From positions 1 through 8,504 of the forward strand of contig JAJZDE010000054.1 in the NCBI GenBank assembly GCA_021828745.1: DNA of 8,504 bases, written 5' to 3'. Shown here piece after piece: positions 1 through 8,012 of this stretch (positions within the stretch are counted from its first letter, which is position 1; every line of letters starts with the position of its first letter). The stretch comes from Pseudomonadota bacterium (lineage in GTDB: Bacteria > Pseudomonadota > Gammaproteobacteria > Burkholderiales > Ferrovaceae). A model generated the notes under the pieces. The model ran no database searches, had not been told where the DNA came from, and was given only the letters and a program-made list of their open reading frames with translations. A program made the position numbers and the translations under genes.

Positions 1-682
1 GCAGGATGGCCTGTTCCAGAAAGCGGAAGGAATTCAGGTTCTTGATCTCACAGCGCGTCCCAAACTCGACCTGTCCACGCGGCCGTACCGAGACGTTGGC
101 ATCGCAGCGGAACGACCCCTCCTGCATGTTGCCATCGCAAATCCCGATCCAGGTCACCAGTTGGTGCAAGGTGCGGGCATAGGCCACCGCTTCCGCGGCG
201 CTGCGCATCACCGGTTCCGTCACGATTTCGAGCAGGGGCGTCCCGGCACGATTCAGGTCGATGCCGGAACGCCCGTGGAAGTCTTCATGCAACGACTTGC
301 CCGCATCCTCTTCCAGGTGCGCCCGGGTCAGGAGCACCTGGTGCGGCACGCCCTCCAGGACGAAGGTCACGACGCCGCCCTTGACCACCGGTTCCTCGTA
401 CTGGCTGATCTGATAGCCCTTGGGCAGATCGGGATAAAAATAATTCTTGCGTTCGAACCACGAACGCGAATTGATCTGTGCCCCCACCGCCAGGCCGAAG
501 CGAATGGCCTCGGCGATAGCCTGCCGATTCGGAACCGGCAGAACACCGGGCAGAGCCAGATCCACCGCATCGGCCTGAACATTCGGCGCCGCGCCGAAAG
601 CCGTGGGCGAACCGGAAAACATTTTGGAACGGGTTGCCAACTGCACATGGGTTTCCAGCCCGATGACCATTTCCCACTTCAT
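1..682 (-). CDS. gatB: Asp-tRNA(Asn)/Glu-tRNA(Gln) amidotransferase subunit B, partial (N-terminal half)
   Basis: GatB binds misacylated Glu-tRNA(Gln) or Asp-tRNA(Asn). It phosphorylates the acyl side chain with ATP, and ammonia delivered from GatA then completes the amide. The reading frame stays open from the ATG at 682 to the left edge (227 codons, plus one base), about half of the usual length of roughly 475 residues. It begins [20 protein letters not shown]; the GLExHxQL segment (residues 8-15) carries the Glu and His that bind metal in family structures. [14 protein letters not shown] lies at 81-94, and the family signature [12 protein letters not shown] at 141-152. The [14 protein letters not shown] and [14 protein letters not shown] blocks follow at 188-222. 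The cysteine pair that binds zinc near residue 40 in some GatB proteins is absent, as I recall is usual in proteobacteria. The ATG overlaps the gatA stop (ATGA) and has its own ribosome binding site. Identification is secure; the C-terminal tRNA-binding part lies outside the window. Confidence 0.97.
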   Translation of the reverse strand, partial: MKWEMVIGLETHVQLATRSKMFSGSPTAFGAAPNVQADAVDLALPGVLPVPNRQAIAEAIRFGLAVGAQINSRSWFERKNYFYPDLPKGYQISQYEEPVVKGGVVTFVLEGVPHQVLLTRAHLEEDAGKSLHEDFHGRSGIDLNRAGTPLLEIVTEPVMRSAAEAVAYARTLHQLVTWIGICDGNMQEGSFRCDANVSVRPRGQVEFGTRCEIKNLNSFRFLEQAIL

Positions 683-2148
683 GCCTTTTCTCCCTGCCCG
701 GGAACCCGGGCGTGCCAATCGGTGGCTTGCTGATACCCATGGGCAATGGCCAGAAGGCGCGCCTCGCTGAAGTGGGGACCAATCAGTTGCAGCCCCACGG
801 GCAACCCCTGGCCATCGAACCCCGCCGGAATGGACATGCCCGGCAAGCCCGCCAGATTGACCCCGATGGTAAAAATGTCGGACAGGTACATCTGGACCGG
901 ATCGCTCCCCTTGTCGCCAAAACGGAAGGCTGTACTGGGGGTGGTGGGGCCCATCAACACGTCACACTGTTCAAACGCCTGCAAAAAATCCTGCTGGATG
1001 AGGCGGCGCACCCGCTGGGCCTGCAGGTAGTACGCATCATAATACCCCTGGGACAACACATAGGCGCCGATCAGGATGCGCCGCTTGACCTCTGCGCCAA
1101 ACCCTTCGGCCCGGCTGCGCGCGATCATTTCATTGAGATCGCCGTACTGTTGCGCACGCCATCCATAGCGCACGCCATCATAGCGCGACAGATTGCTGGA
1201 GGCTTCGGCAGGCGCCAGTACATAGTAAACCGGCACCGACAGGTCGCTGTGCGGCAGGTCGACTTCCACGAGTCGGGCGCCGCGGGATTCATAGACGCGC
1301 AGGGCTTCCTCCAGGGCGCGCGCCACCTCGGGGTCCACCCCCGCACCAAAATACTGACGGGGCAAACCGATGCGCAATCCTTCCAGGGAAGAGTCGAGGG
1401 GCGCGTTGAAGTCCTCCGCCGGGCGCGCCACCGAAGTGGCGTCCCGTTCGTCGAAGCCCACCAGGGTACCCAGACCCCAGGCCAGATCTGCCGCACTGGG
1501 CGCCATCAACCCGCCCTGGTCGAGACTGGAGGCAAAGGCGATCATGCCATAACGGGAAACCCGTCCATAGGTGGGTTTGATCCCGCTGATCCCGCAGAAG
1601 GCCGCTGGCTGGCGAATGGATCCGCCCGTATCCGTGGCAGTAGCCAGGGGGGCCAGACGGGCCGCCACGGCCGCCGCAGACCCTCCGGAACTGCCCCCGG
1701 GCACGTGCGCCGGCTGCCAGGGATTGTGCACCGGGCCGTAAAAGGAGGTTTCATTGCTCGACCCCATGGCAAATTCGTCCATGTTGGTCTTCCCCAGAAT
1801 GACCGCACCGGCCTCATTGAAGCACTGGATGACGTGGGCATCGTAGGGGGACACGAAGTTGGACAGCATGCGCGAACCACAGGTGGTCAGCCATCCCTCG
1901 GCGCAGAAAATGTCCTTGTGCGCCACCGGGATCCCCGTCAGCGGCCCCCCCTCTCCCCGCGCCAGACGCGCATCGGCGGCACGGGCCTGGGACAGGGAAC
2001 GTTCGGGGTCCACCGTAATGAAACACCCCAGGCGCGCATTGTGCTGTTCGATACGCTGCAGGTAAGCCTGGGTCAGTTCTTCGCTGGAAAAGGTACGCTC
2101 GCGTAATCCTGCGCAGAGCGTACGCAGTGAGAATTCATCAAGATTCAT
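679..2148 (-). CDS. gatA: Asp-tRNA(Asn)/Glu-tRNA(Gln) amidotransferase subunit A (amidase)
   Basis: GatA is the cytoplasmic glutaminase/asparaginase subunit of GatCAB. It releases ammonia from glutamine and channels it to GatB. The protein has 489 residues, the normal family length. The amidase-signature Ser-cisSer-Lys triad is complete by alignment to the known enzyme: Lys78 in GIPVAHKD, Ser153 in [10 protein letters not shown], and Ser177 in [10 protein letters not shown]. The downstream block [16 protein letters not shown] and the C-terminal [13 protein letters not shown] also fit GatA rather than other amidases. The ATG at 2148 lies nine bases after the gatC stop, and a purine-rich AAGGG overlapping that stop can serve as ribosome binding site. 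The gene follows gatC and overlaps gatB by four bases, so the three subunits are made from one message. No odd residues or truncation seen. Confidence 0.98.
   Translation of the reverse strand: MNLDEFSLRTLCAGLRERTFSSEELTQAYLQRIEQHNARLGCFITVDPERSLSQARAADARLARGEGGPLTGIPVAHKDIFCAEGWLTTCGSRMLSNFVSPYDAHVIQCFNEAGAVILGKTNMDEFAMGSSNETSFYGPVHNPWQPAHVPGGSSGGSAAAVAARLAPLATATDTGGSIRQPAAFCGISGIKPTYGRVSRYGMIAFASSLDQGGLMAPSAADLAWGLGTLVGFDERDATSVARPAEDFNAPLDSSLEGLRIGLPRQYFGAGVDPEVARALEEALRVYESRGARLVEVDLPHSDLSVPVYYVLAPAEASSNLSRYDGVRYGWRAQQYGDLNEMIARSRAEGFGAEVKRRILIGAYVLSQGYYDAYYLQAQRVRRLIQQDFLQAFEQCDVLMGPTTPSTAFRFGDKGSDPVQMYLSDIFTIGVNLAGLPGMSIPAGFDGQGLPVGLQLIGPHFSEARLLAIAHGYQQATDWHARVPGQGEKA
690..695 (-). promoter_or_regulatory. 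Shine-Dalgarno sequence of gatB
   Basis: AGGGAG is read on the minus strand seven bases before the gatB ATG, inside the last codons of gatA. It supports the start at 682, which overlaps the gatA stop by four bases. A GC-rich inverted repeat abuts it on the upstream side. Confidence 0.7.
696..711 (-). repeat. Perfect GC-rich inverted repeat next to the gatB ribosome binding site
   Basis: The sequence GCCCGGG-AA-CCCGGGC is a perfect 7-base inverted repeat. In the gatCAB mRNA it could fold as a 6-bp all-GC stem with a four-base loop. It lies within the final codons of gatA and ends exactly where the gatB AGGGAG begins. No U-tract follows, so it does not look like an intrinsic terminator. A role in exposing the gatB ribosome binding site is an inference. 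It could also be a by-product of GC-rich codons for Arg, Pro and Gly. Confidence 0.45.
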
Positions 2149-2157
2149 GAGGTGCCC

Positions 2158-2451
2158 TTATTCGATGACTCGGGGAACGAGATACAGGCCGTCCGCCACT
2201 TCGGGAGCCAGGGACTGGAACCGTGCGCGCTGATCCCGGGTGGTGATCTCATCCTCCCGCAGACGCAACGGCAGATCAAAGGACTGGGCCAGGGGTTTGA
2301 CCCCCTGGGTATCCACTTGCTGCAGCCGGTCGATGAGTCCCAGAATGCTGTGAAACTGGGCCGGCAAATGGTCCAACTCCCCGGCGCTCAGTTCGATGCA
2401 GGCCAGACGCGCCAGATGGCGCAGGGAACTTTCATTCAGCGAATCAGACAA
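2158..2451 (-). CDS. gatC: Asp-tRNA(Asn)/Glu-tRNA(Gln) amidotransferase subunit C
   Basis: GatC is a small cytoplasmic subunit that wraps around the GatA-GatB interface and stabilises GatA. At 97 residues it has the family length. The N-terminal helix contains RHLARLACIELS (residues 11-22), and the protein ends with DGLYLVPRVIE, the characteristic GatC C-terminus. The start is TTG at 2451-2449. There is no in-frame ATG nearby, and GGGAGG lies four bases upstream, a strong match at somewhat short spacing. Losing the first residues would cut into the conserved first helix, so TTG is the best choice. It is the first gene of gatCAB and lies back-to-back with mreB across 73 bases. Together with gatA and gatB it implies that this organism makes Gln-tRNA(Gln) and/or Asn-tRNA(Asn) by the indirect route; which one cannot be told from this window. 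Confidence 0.96.
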   Translation of the reverse strand: MSDSLNESSLRHLARLACIELSAGELDHLPAQFHSILGLIDRLQQVDTQGVKPLAQSFDLPLRLREDEITTRDQRARFQSLAPEVADGLYLVPRVIE

Positions 2452-2455
2452 GAAA

Positions 2456-2461
2456 CCTCCC
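2456..2461 (-). promoter_or_regulatory. Shine-Dalgarno sequence deciding the TTG start of gatC
   Basis: GGGAGG on the minus strand, followed by TTTC and then TTG. It is the best anti-Shine-Dalgarno match near the gatC N-terminus and the main reason to accept the non-ATG start at 2451. Confidence 0.7.
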
Positions 2462-2462
2462 G

Positions 2463-2486
2463 TGGAAAGGAATGGTGTAATCGCGT

Positions 2487-2491
<5 letters not shown>
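2463..2491 (+). promoter_or_regulatory. Candidate sigma70 promoter for the mreBCD-mrdAB-rlpA operon
   Basis: TGGAAA (2463-2468), a 17-base spacer, then TATCAT (2486-2491). The -10 matches at five of six positions and the -35 at four of six. The predicted start near 2498 gives a leader of about 27 bases, with the mreB ribosome binding site near its end. Its -10 overlaps the opposing gatC -10. Prediction from sequence only. Confidence 0.45.
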
Positions 2492-3567
<1,076 letters not shown>

Positions 3568-3568
<1 letters not shown>

Positions 3569-3603
3569 TGGCGATCTTCTGCGGTCCGGCATGTCGCCCC
3601 TGA
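3568..3603 (+). other. 11-codon micro-ORF bridging mreB and mreC (speculative)
   Basis: An ATG at 3568 overlaps the mreB stop as TGATG and opens an 11-codon frame, MAIFCGPACRP, that stops at 3603, just inside mreC. It is in a different frame from both neighbours, and the mreC ATG (3591) lies within it. It might let ribosomes leaving mreB continue and then reinitiate at mreC, or it may be chance. No conservation can be judged from this window. Confidence 0.15.
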
Positions 3604-4505
3604 AATCCCACCCCAGCGACCTGTTCTCGCGCCCGTCCCCTCTCTGGCTGCGGAGCGGGATTTATGGCCTGCTCGCCCTGACCTGCATTCTTCTCGACCA
3701 TCATTATCACCGCCTGGAAAGAGTCCACCAGATCCTGCGGATCTGGACCCTCCCGCTTCAGGAACTGGCACGGGTTCCCCTCTGGACCGGACGGGAACTC
3801 GGCCGCCACCTGACCACCCTGGAACGCCTGCAGGCCGAGAACGATGCCCTGCGCCATCAATTGCTGGGACAGGCCGCTCTGGTTCAGCAAGCCACCCTCC
3901 TGACCCGGGATCTGACCCGGTTACACACCCTGATGCAACTCGGGAACAGCCCCCGGTTTACGGGTCAGGTCCACCGTCTCATCGGCAGCGCGCGCAACCC
4001 CTTCGTCCAGAAGGTGCTGCTCGAAGGCGGAGAGAATCAGGGTCTCCAGGCCGGCTCTCCCGTCCTGACCGATCAGGGACTGATGGGTCAGATCACGCGT
4101 GTCTACCCCGACGAGAGTGAAGTCACACTGATCAGCAACCGCGACCTGACCATCCCCGTCGAAATCGAACGCACCGGATTGCGCACCCTGGCCATGGGAA
4201 CCGGCCATCAGGGGGAACTTTCCCTGCCCTATGTCCCTTCACAAACCGATGTCAGGGTCGGGGATATCCTGCTCACCTCCGGCATCGACGGCCTGTATCC
4301 CCGGGGATTGACCGTTGCCACCCTGACTTCCGTCACGCGCCATCCCTCTTCCGCCTTTGTCGAAATCACGGCGCGCGTCAACGCCGGCACCGATACCTAT
4401 CCCGACGTTCTGGTCATGGCGCCCAACACGGCTTTCCAGAACCTGCCCACGCTGGACAACCAACGCCATTCCCCGGTTCATGAACCGACTCACAAGAAGC
4501 CCTGA
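3591..4505 (+). CDS. mreC: Rod shape-determining protein MreC
   Basis: MreC is a bitopic inner-membrane protein of the elongasome. Its periplasmic part contacts PBP2 and is thought to switch the RodA-PBP2 synthase on. With the ATG at 3591 it has 304 residues, within the family range. A short cytoplasmic N-terminus is followed by one membrane segment at about 22-36 (GIYGLLALTCILL). A predicted coiled coil with LERLQAENDALRHQL spans about 74-115, and then the beta-barrel domains. The family motifs VLTDQGLMGQITRV (158-171) and LLTSGIDGLYPRGL (227-240) are clear. The frame is open further upstream to an ATG at 3498, but that extension lies inside mreB and does not resemble MreC, so 3591 was chosen. 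No good ribosome binding site precedes it, which suggests coupling to mreB. mreD starts one base after the stop. Confidence 0.95.
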   Translation: MSPLKSHPSDLFSRPSPLWLRSGIYGLLALTCILLDHHYHRLERVHQILRIWTLPLQELARVPLWTGRELGRHLTTLERLQAENDALRHQLLGQAALVQQATLLTRDLTRLHTLMQLGNSPRFTGQVHRLIGSARNPFVQKVLLEGGENQGLQAGSPVLTDQGLMGQITRVYPDESEVTLISNRDLTIPVEIERTGLRTLAMGTGHQGELSLPYVPSQTDVRVGDILLTSGIDGLYPRGLTVATLTSVTRHPSSAFVEITARVNAGTDTYPDVLVMAPNTAFQNLPTLDNQRHSPVHEPTHKKP

Positions 4506-4506
4506 C

Positions 4507-5034
4507 ATGGACTCCATGGCCCCCCTCCCTGCGGCAACCCTGCGTGTTTCTCCCTCGCGCGGGTGGATTCATGCCAGCCTGGGACTGAGTCTGATCTTTC
4601 TTTTTCTGCCCTGGCAAGGCTGGGGACTGTGGATACGCCCCGATATCACGGCGCTGCTCCTGATCTACTGGGGTATCTTTGAACCCGCCGAGATGGGCGC
4701 CGGCAAGGCTTTCCTGCTGGGGATGTTGAGCGATGTGGCACAAAGCCATGTACTCGGCATCCACGCCCTGACCTATTCGGCACTCTTCGTCCTGGTTCAG
4801 TACTATCGACCGCGCATTCTGTCCTTTTATCGGCTCAACCAGATGCTGCACGTACTGATGTTGCTGCTGCTGACCCAATGGCTGGAAGGGTTGGTGAACG
4901 GCGTACTGGGTTACGCCTGGCCGAACTGGTCCTGGTGGGTGATCCAGCCCTTGCTGGGCGCCCTGGGGTGGCCCTTCCTGCCCCGCTTGCTGGAACGCGC
5001 GCCCCGTCCCGCCGCCCCCCCGCAGTCCCCCTGA
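4507..5034 (+). CDS. mreD: Rod shape-determining protein MreD
   Basis: MreD is a small polytopic inner-membrane protein of the elongasome that works with MreC to regulate the peptidoglycan synthases. The product has 175 residues, near the usual 160-170. It is very hydrophobic, with about five or six membrane segments. Typical motifs are RPDITALLLIYW (44-55) and LLGMLSDVAQSHVLGIHAL (70-88). The C-terminus is rich in proline and alanine. The start at 4507 lies one base after the mreC stop; ATG 4516 is an alternative that would shorten it by three residues. The reading frame continues upstream to 4357, but only as the shadow of mreC. No clear ribosome binding site is present, only a weak AAGAAG. 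Its stop is again one base before the next ATG. Confidence 0.93.
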   Translation: MDSMAPLPAATLRVSPSRGWIHASLGLSLIFLFLPWQGWGLWIRPDITALLLIYWGIFEPAEMGAGKAFLLGMLSDVAQSHVLGIHALTYSALFVLVQYYRPRILSFYRLNQMLHVLMLLLLTQWLEGLVNGVLGYAWPNWSWWVIQPLLGALGWPFLPRLLERAPRPAAPPQSP

Positions 5035-5035
5035 C

Positions 5036-6925
5036 ATGACGCCCCCCCTGCGCAATCCACACCAGGAACGGTGGAATTTCCGCTTTCGTCTCGGGGTCAC
5101 CTGGTGGTTCGTCATCGTTCTGTTCCTGGCCCTGATCGCCCGCCTTGCCTGGCTGCAAATCGTGGCCCAGCGGTATTACCACACCCTGGCAGAAGCCAAC
5201 CGGATTGCCATCGTTCCCCTGGTTCCCCAGCGCGGACTGATCCTCGATCGCCACGGCGTGGTGCTGGCAGAGAATCGTTACGAATTCGATCTGGAGATCG
5301 ATCCCCGTCTCTGCCCGGACATTCCGGCCACCCTGGAAGCCTTGACCCAGTTGGTGAGCATCAGCCCCTCGGACCGAAAATTATTCCAGAAAATGCGCGA
5401 TGAAAGCCACGGACTGGCCCCCGTTGCCATCCGCACCCATCTCACGGAAGAAGAAGTCGCCCGCTTTTCCGTGAATCGCTACCGTTTCCCCGGCGTGGAC
5501 ATCGAAGCCCGCCTCACCCGAACCTACCCTCTGGGCCTGCACGCCGCCCATCTGATCGGGTACATCGGCCGGATCAACGAAGAGGACCAGGACCATCTGG
5601 AAGATGAAGACCTGAGCGACCAGTACCGGGGCACCAACCATATCGGCAAATCGGGGATCGAGAAGCATTACGAATCCCTCCTCCATGGAACGACTGGCTC
5701 CGAACAGGTCGAAACCGACGCGGCAGGACATGGGCTGCGCAGTCTGGCTCAAACGGCGCCCGTTTCCGGAAACGATCTGTACCTGACCATCGATGCCCGG
5801 CTGCAACAAGTGGCGGAGGAGGCCTTTGGCCTCCAGCGCGGGGCGCTGGTCGCCATCGACCCGGAGACGGGCGAAGTCCTGGCCTTTGTCAGCCAGCCGG
5901 GCTTTGATCCCAATTTATTCGTGGACGGGATCGACCAGGAGCACTGGAACGATCTGAATACCTCGCCCGACCACCCCCTCAACGATCGCGCCCTGCGCGG
6001 ACAGTACCCCCCCGGCTCCACCGTCAAGCCCTTCATGGCTCTGGCCGCACTGCAACTGAAGGTGCGCAGCGCCGACGAGGTCCTGTATGATCCCGGTTAC
6101 TTTTCCTTTCCCGGCAGCAGCCATCGCTACCGGGACTGGCGCGAGGGAGGACACGGCAATGTGGACATGGCGCTTTCCATCATTCAGTCCTGCGACACCT
6201 ACTACTACAGCCTGGCCAACGCAATGGGCATCGACCGGATGCATGATTTCTTCACCCTGTTCGGATTCGGACAAAAAACCGGCATCGACCTGGATGGGGA
6301 AGCGGCGGGACTTTACCCCTCGAGCGCCTGGAAACAAAAAAAATATCACCAGGACTGGTATGCGGGCGATACGGTCATCAGCGGGATCGGTCAGGGCTAT
6401 GTACTGGCGACTCCCCTGCAACTGGCCGTGGCCACAGCCATGCTGGCCAACCAGGGGAAACGCATGACCCCCCATCTGGTGCGGGCCATCCGTCACGCGG
6501 AATCCGGTCGGATCACCCCCATCGCGCCCAAGGTCGGCCAAGCCCTCAGTTTCCGCCCGGAGGACCTGGAAACCGTGCGCAACGCCATGATCGGGGTCAT
6601 GAAACCCGGGGGAACTGCCGCCCAGGCCGGCATGGGGGCCCCCTACTCGATGGCCGGTAAAACCGGTACGGCTCAGGTCGTCGGCATCCGTCAGGGAGAA
6701 AAATACAAAGCCAGCGCCCTGACCGAACATAATCGCGACCACGCCCTGTTCATCGCCTATGCGCCGGCGGAGCACCCTCGTCTGGCCGTGGCCGTCCTGG
6801 TGGAAAATGGCGGCCATGGCGGCTCGACGGCCGCGCCCATCGCCCGCCAGGTTTTCGACTATTACCTGCTGGGCAAACGGTCCCCGCCGCCCCCTGCACT
6901 TCCCGCTGCCGCTCCCCATGATTAA
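5036..6925 (+). CDS. mrdA: Penicillin-binding protein 2, peptidoglycan D,D-transpeptidase of elongation
   Basis: PBP2 is a class B penicillin-binding protein that cross-links nascent lateral-wall peptidoglycan together with the RodA glycosyltransferase. It has 629 residues, the usual length. There is a cytoplasmic tail, one membrane anchor (about 20-40), a pedestal domain with PQRGLILDRHG (64-74) and YRGTNHIGKSGIEKHYE (197-213), and a transpeptidase domain. The catalytic motifs are SxxK at Ser328-Lys331 (PPGSTVKPF), SxD at Ser385-Asp387 (QSCDTYYY), and KTGT at 542-545. Asp352, Asp367, His373 and Cys386 match, at a constant offset of two, the zinc ligands I recall from Acinetobacter PBP2 (Asp350, Asp365, His371, Cys384). 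The C-terminus ends in a proline/alanine-rich tail. The ATG lies one base after the mreD stop without a visible ribosome binding site, and the stop overlaps rodA by eight bases. Confidence 0.98.
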   Translation: MTPPLRNPHQERWNFRFRLGVTWWFVIVLFLALIARLAWLQIVAQRYYHTLAEANRIAIVPLVPQRGLILDRHGVVLAENRYEFDLEIDPRLCPDIPATLEALTQLVSISPSDRKLFQKMRDESHGLAPVAIRTHLTEEEVARFSVNRYRFPGVDIEARLTRTYPLGLHAAHLIGYIGRINEEDQDHLEDEDLSDQYRGTNHIGKSGIEKHYESLLHGTTGSEQVETDAAGHGLRSLAQTAPVSGNDLYLTIDARLQQVAEEAFGLQRGALVAIDPETGEVLAFVSQPGFDPNLFVDGIDQEHWNDLNTSPDHPLNDRALRGQYPPGSTVKPFMALAALQLKVRSADEVLYDPGYFSFPGSSHRYRDWREGGHGNVDMALSIIQSCDTYYYSLANAMGIDRMHDFFTLFGFGQKTGIDLDGEAAGLYPSSAWKQKKYHQDWYAGDTVISGIGQGYVLATPLQLAVATAMLANQGKRMTPHLVRAIRHAESGRITPIAPKVGQALSFRPEDLETVRNAMIGVMKPGGTAAQAGMGAPYSMAGKTGTAQVVGIRQGEKYKASALTEHNRDHALFIAYAPAEHPRLAVAVLVENGGHGGSTAAPIARQVFDYYLLGKRSPPPPALPAAAPHD

Positions 6926-8012
6926 GCGCGCCTATCTCCGCTGGATCGCGCCCATGGACCGGACCTTGCTCCATACCACCCTGTTCCTCGTCCTGTTCAG
7001 CCTGATCGTGCTCTACAGCGCCTCGGGGGGGGAAGTGGGCAAAGTGCTGAGTCAGGTACGCAACCTGGGACTGGCCTTCCTGGTGATGGGACTGGTGGCC
7101 CGAACCAATCCCCATATTCTGGAACGTCTGGCCTTCCCCCTGTACGGACTGGCCCTGTTGGCCCTGATCGCGGTTGCCCTGTTTGGAGAAGTCAGTCATG
7201 GCGCCCGGCGCTGGCTGCACCTCGGCCCCCTGCATGTGCAGCCCTCGGAATTGATGAAACTGGCCCTGCCCATGGCCCTGGCCGCTTTTTTCGAGTGGCG
7301 TGCACGCACCCGGAACTGGCGTGATTTTGTGGTGGCAGCCCTGATGGTCCTGGTGCCGGTGGGCCTGGTCCTGCGCCAACCCGATCTGGGCACCGCGCTC
7401 CTCATCGCCAGTTCCGGATTCTACATCCTCTATTTTGCCGGTTTGCCGTGGAAAGTGATGGGGCTCCTGGGCGCGCTGGCCCTGGCGGCCCTCCCCCTGC
7501 TCTGGCCCCTCCTGCATGGTTACCAGAAGAAACGCATCCTCATCTTTCTCGACCCCACCCAGGATCCCCTGGGGGCGGGCTATCATACCCTGCAGGCCAT
7601 GATCGCCATCGGTTCCGGCGGCGTACTGGGGAAAGGCTGGTTACAGGGTACCCAGTCCCATCTGGATTTCCTGCCGGAGCACACCACGGATTTCATTTTT
7701 GCCGTGTTTGGCGAAGAATTCGGTTTGGTGGGAGAATTGGTCTTTCTGGGGGCCATGCTGGTGTTGATCACCCGTGGCTTTTACATCGCCAATGAGGGAT
7801 CCACGCCCTTTTCCCGACTGATGGCGGGGGCGCTGTCCATGACCCTGTTCACCTACACCTTTGTCAACATGGGCATGGTCAGCGGCATTTTACCCGTGGT
7901 GGGGGTCCCTCTGCCCTTTCTCAGTTATGGAGGTACGTCCTTGGTTACCTTGTTCAGTAGTGTGGGTTTTTTGATGAGCGTGCATCACCACCGCAAATTG
8001 GTCAAACAATGA
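6918..8012 (+). CDS. mrdB: Peptidoglycan glycosyltransferase RodA (SEDS family)
   Basis: RodA is the multi-pass inner-membrane SEDS glycosyltransferase that polymerises lipid II into glycan strands during elongation, in complex with PBP2. With the ATG at 6918 it has 364 residues, close to E. coli RodA (370). About ten membrane segments are expected. Family blocks include GARRWLHLGPLHVQPSELMK (95-114), LRQPDLGTALLI (152-163), FLPEHTTDFIFAVFGEEFG (251-269), and a C-terminal GILPVVGVPLPFLSYGGTSL (323-342). Asp258 in HTTDFI corresponds to the catalytic Asp of SEDS enzymes (Asp262 in E. coli). The frame is open back to 6759, but that part lies inside mrdA and is not RodA-like. The chosen start overlaps the mrdA stop by eight bases and has no Shine-Dalgarno, so coupling to mrdA is likely. 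Ser35-Glu38 are encoded across a run of eight G. Confidence 0.97.
   Translation: MIKRAYLRWIAPMDRTLLHTTLFLVLFSLIVLYSASGGEVGKVLSQVRNLGLAFLVMGLVARTNPHILERLAFPLYGLALLALIAVALFGEVSHGARRWLHLGPLHVQPSELMKLALPMALAAFFEWRARTRNWRDFVVAALMVLVPVGLVLRQPDLGTALLIASSGFYILYFAGLPWKVMGLLGALALAALPLLWPLLHGYQKKRILIFLDPTQDPLGAGYHTLQAMIAIGSGGVLGKGWLQGTQSHLDFLPEHTTDFIFAVFGEEFGLVGELVFLGAMLVLITRGFYIANEGSTPFSRLMAGALSMTLFTYTFVNMGMVSGILPVVGVPLPFLSYGGTSLVTLFSSVGFLMSVHHHRKLVKQ

Noticed and set aside
696..711. Inverted repeat considered as an intrinsic terminator of gatA
   Set aside because: The stem is followed by a purine-rich ribosome binding site, not a U-tract, and gatB overlaps gatA, so termination here makes no sense.
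161..782. Plus- and minus-strand frames over the gatB/gatA junction (161-733 plus, 285-782 minus)
   Set aside because: The true minus-strand frame is gatB running off the edge, confirmed by its family signature; these frames are shadows of gatB and gatA.
712..2106. 464-codon open frame antisense to gatA
   Set aside because: It mirrors gatA almost end to end, its protein is low in recognisable motifs and rich in Arg, Gly, His and Gln, and gatA has every catalytic motif. Long antisense frames are expected in GC-rich coding DNA.
4357..4506. Upstream ATG extending mreD into mreC by 50 residues
   Set aside because: The added part is just the alternative frame of the mreC C-terminus; the start one base after the mreC stop gives the expected MreD.
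6759..6917. Upstream ATG extending rodA into mrdA by 53 residues
   Set aside because: An out-of-frame reading of PBP2; the ATG at 6918 gives a protein of E. coli RodA length with the right N-terminus.
5915..6919. 334-codon open frame antisense to mrdA
   Set aside because: It lies opposite the PBP2 transpeptidase domain, with no recognisable domain of its own; a codon-bias shadow.
6750..7586. 278-codon open frame antisense to the mrdA end and rodA
   Set aside because: Gln/Gly/His-rich translation with no motif, spanning the junction of two certain genes on the other strand.
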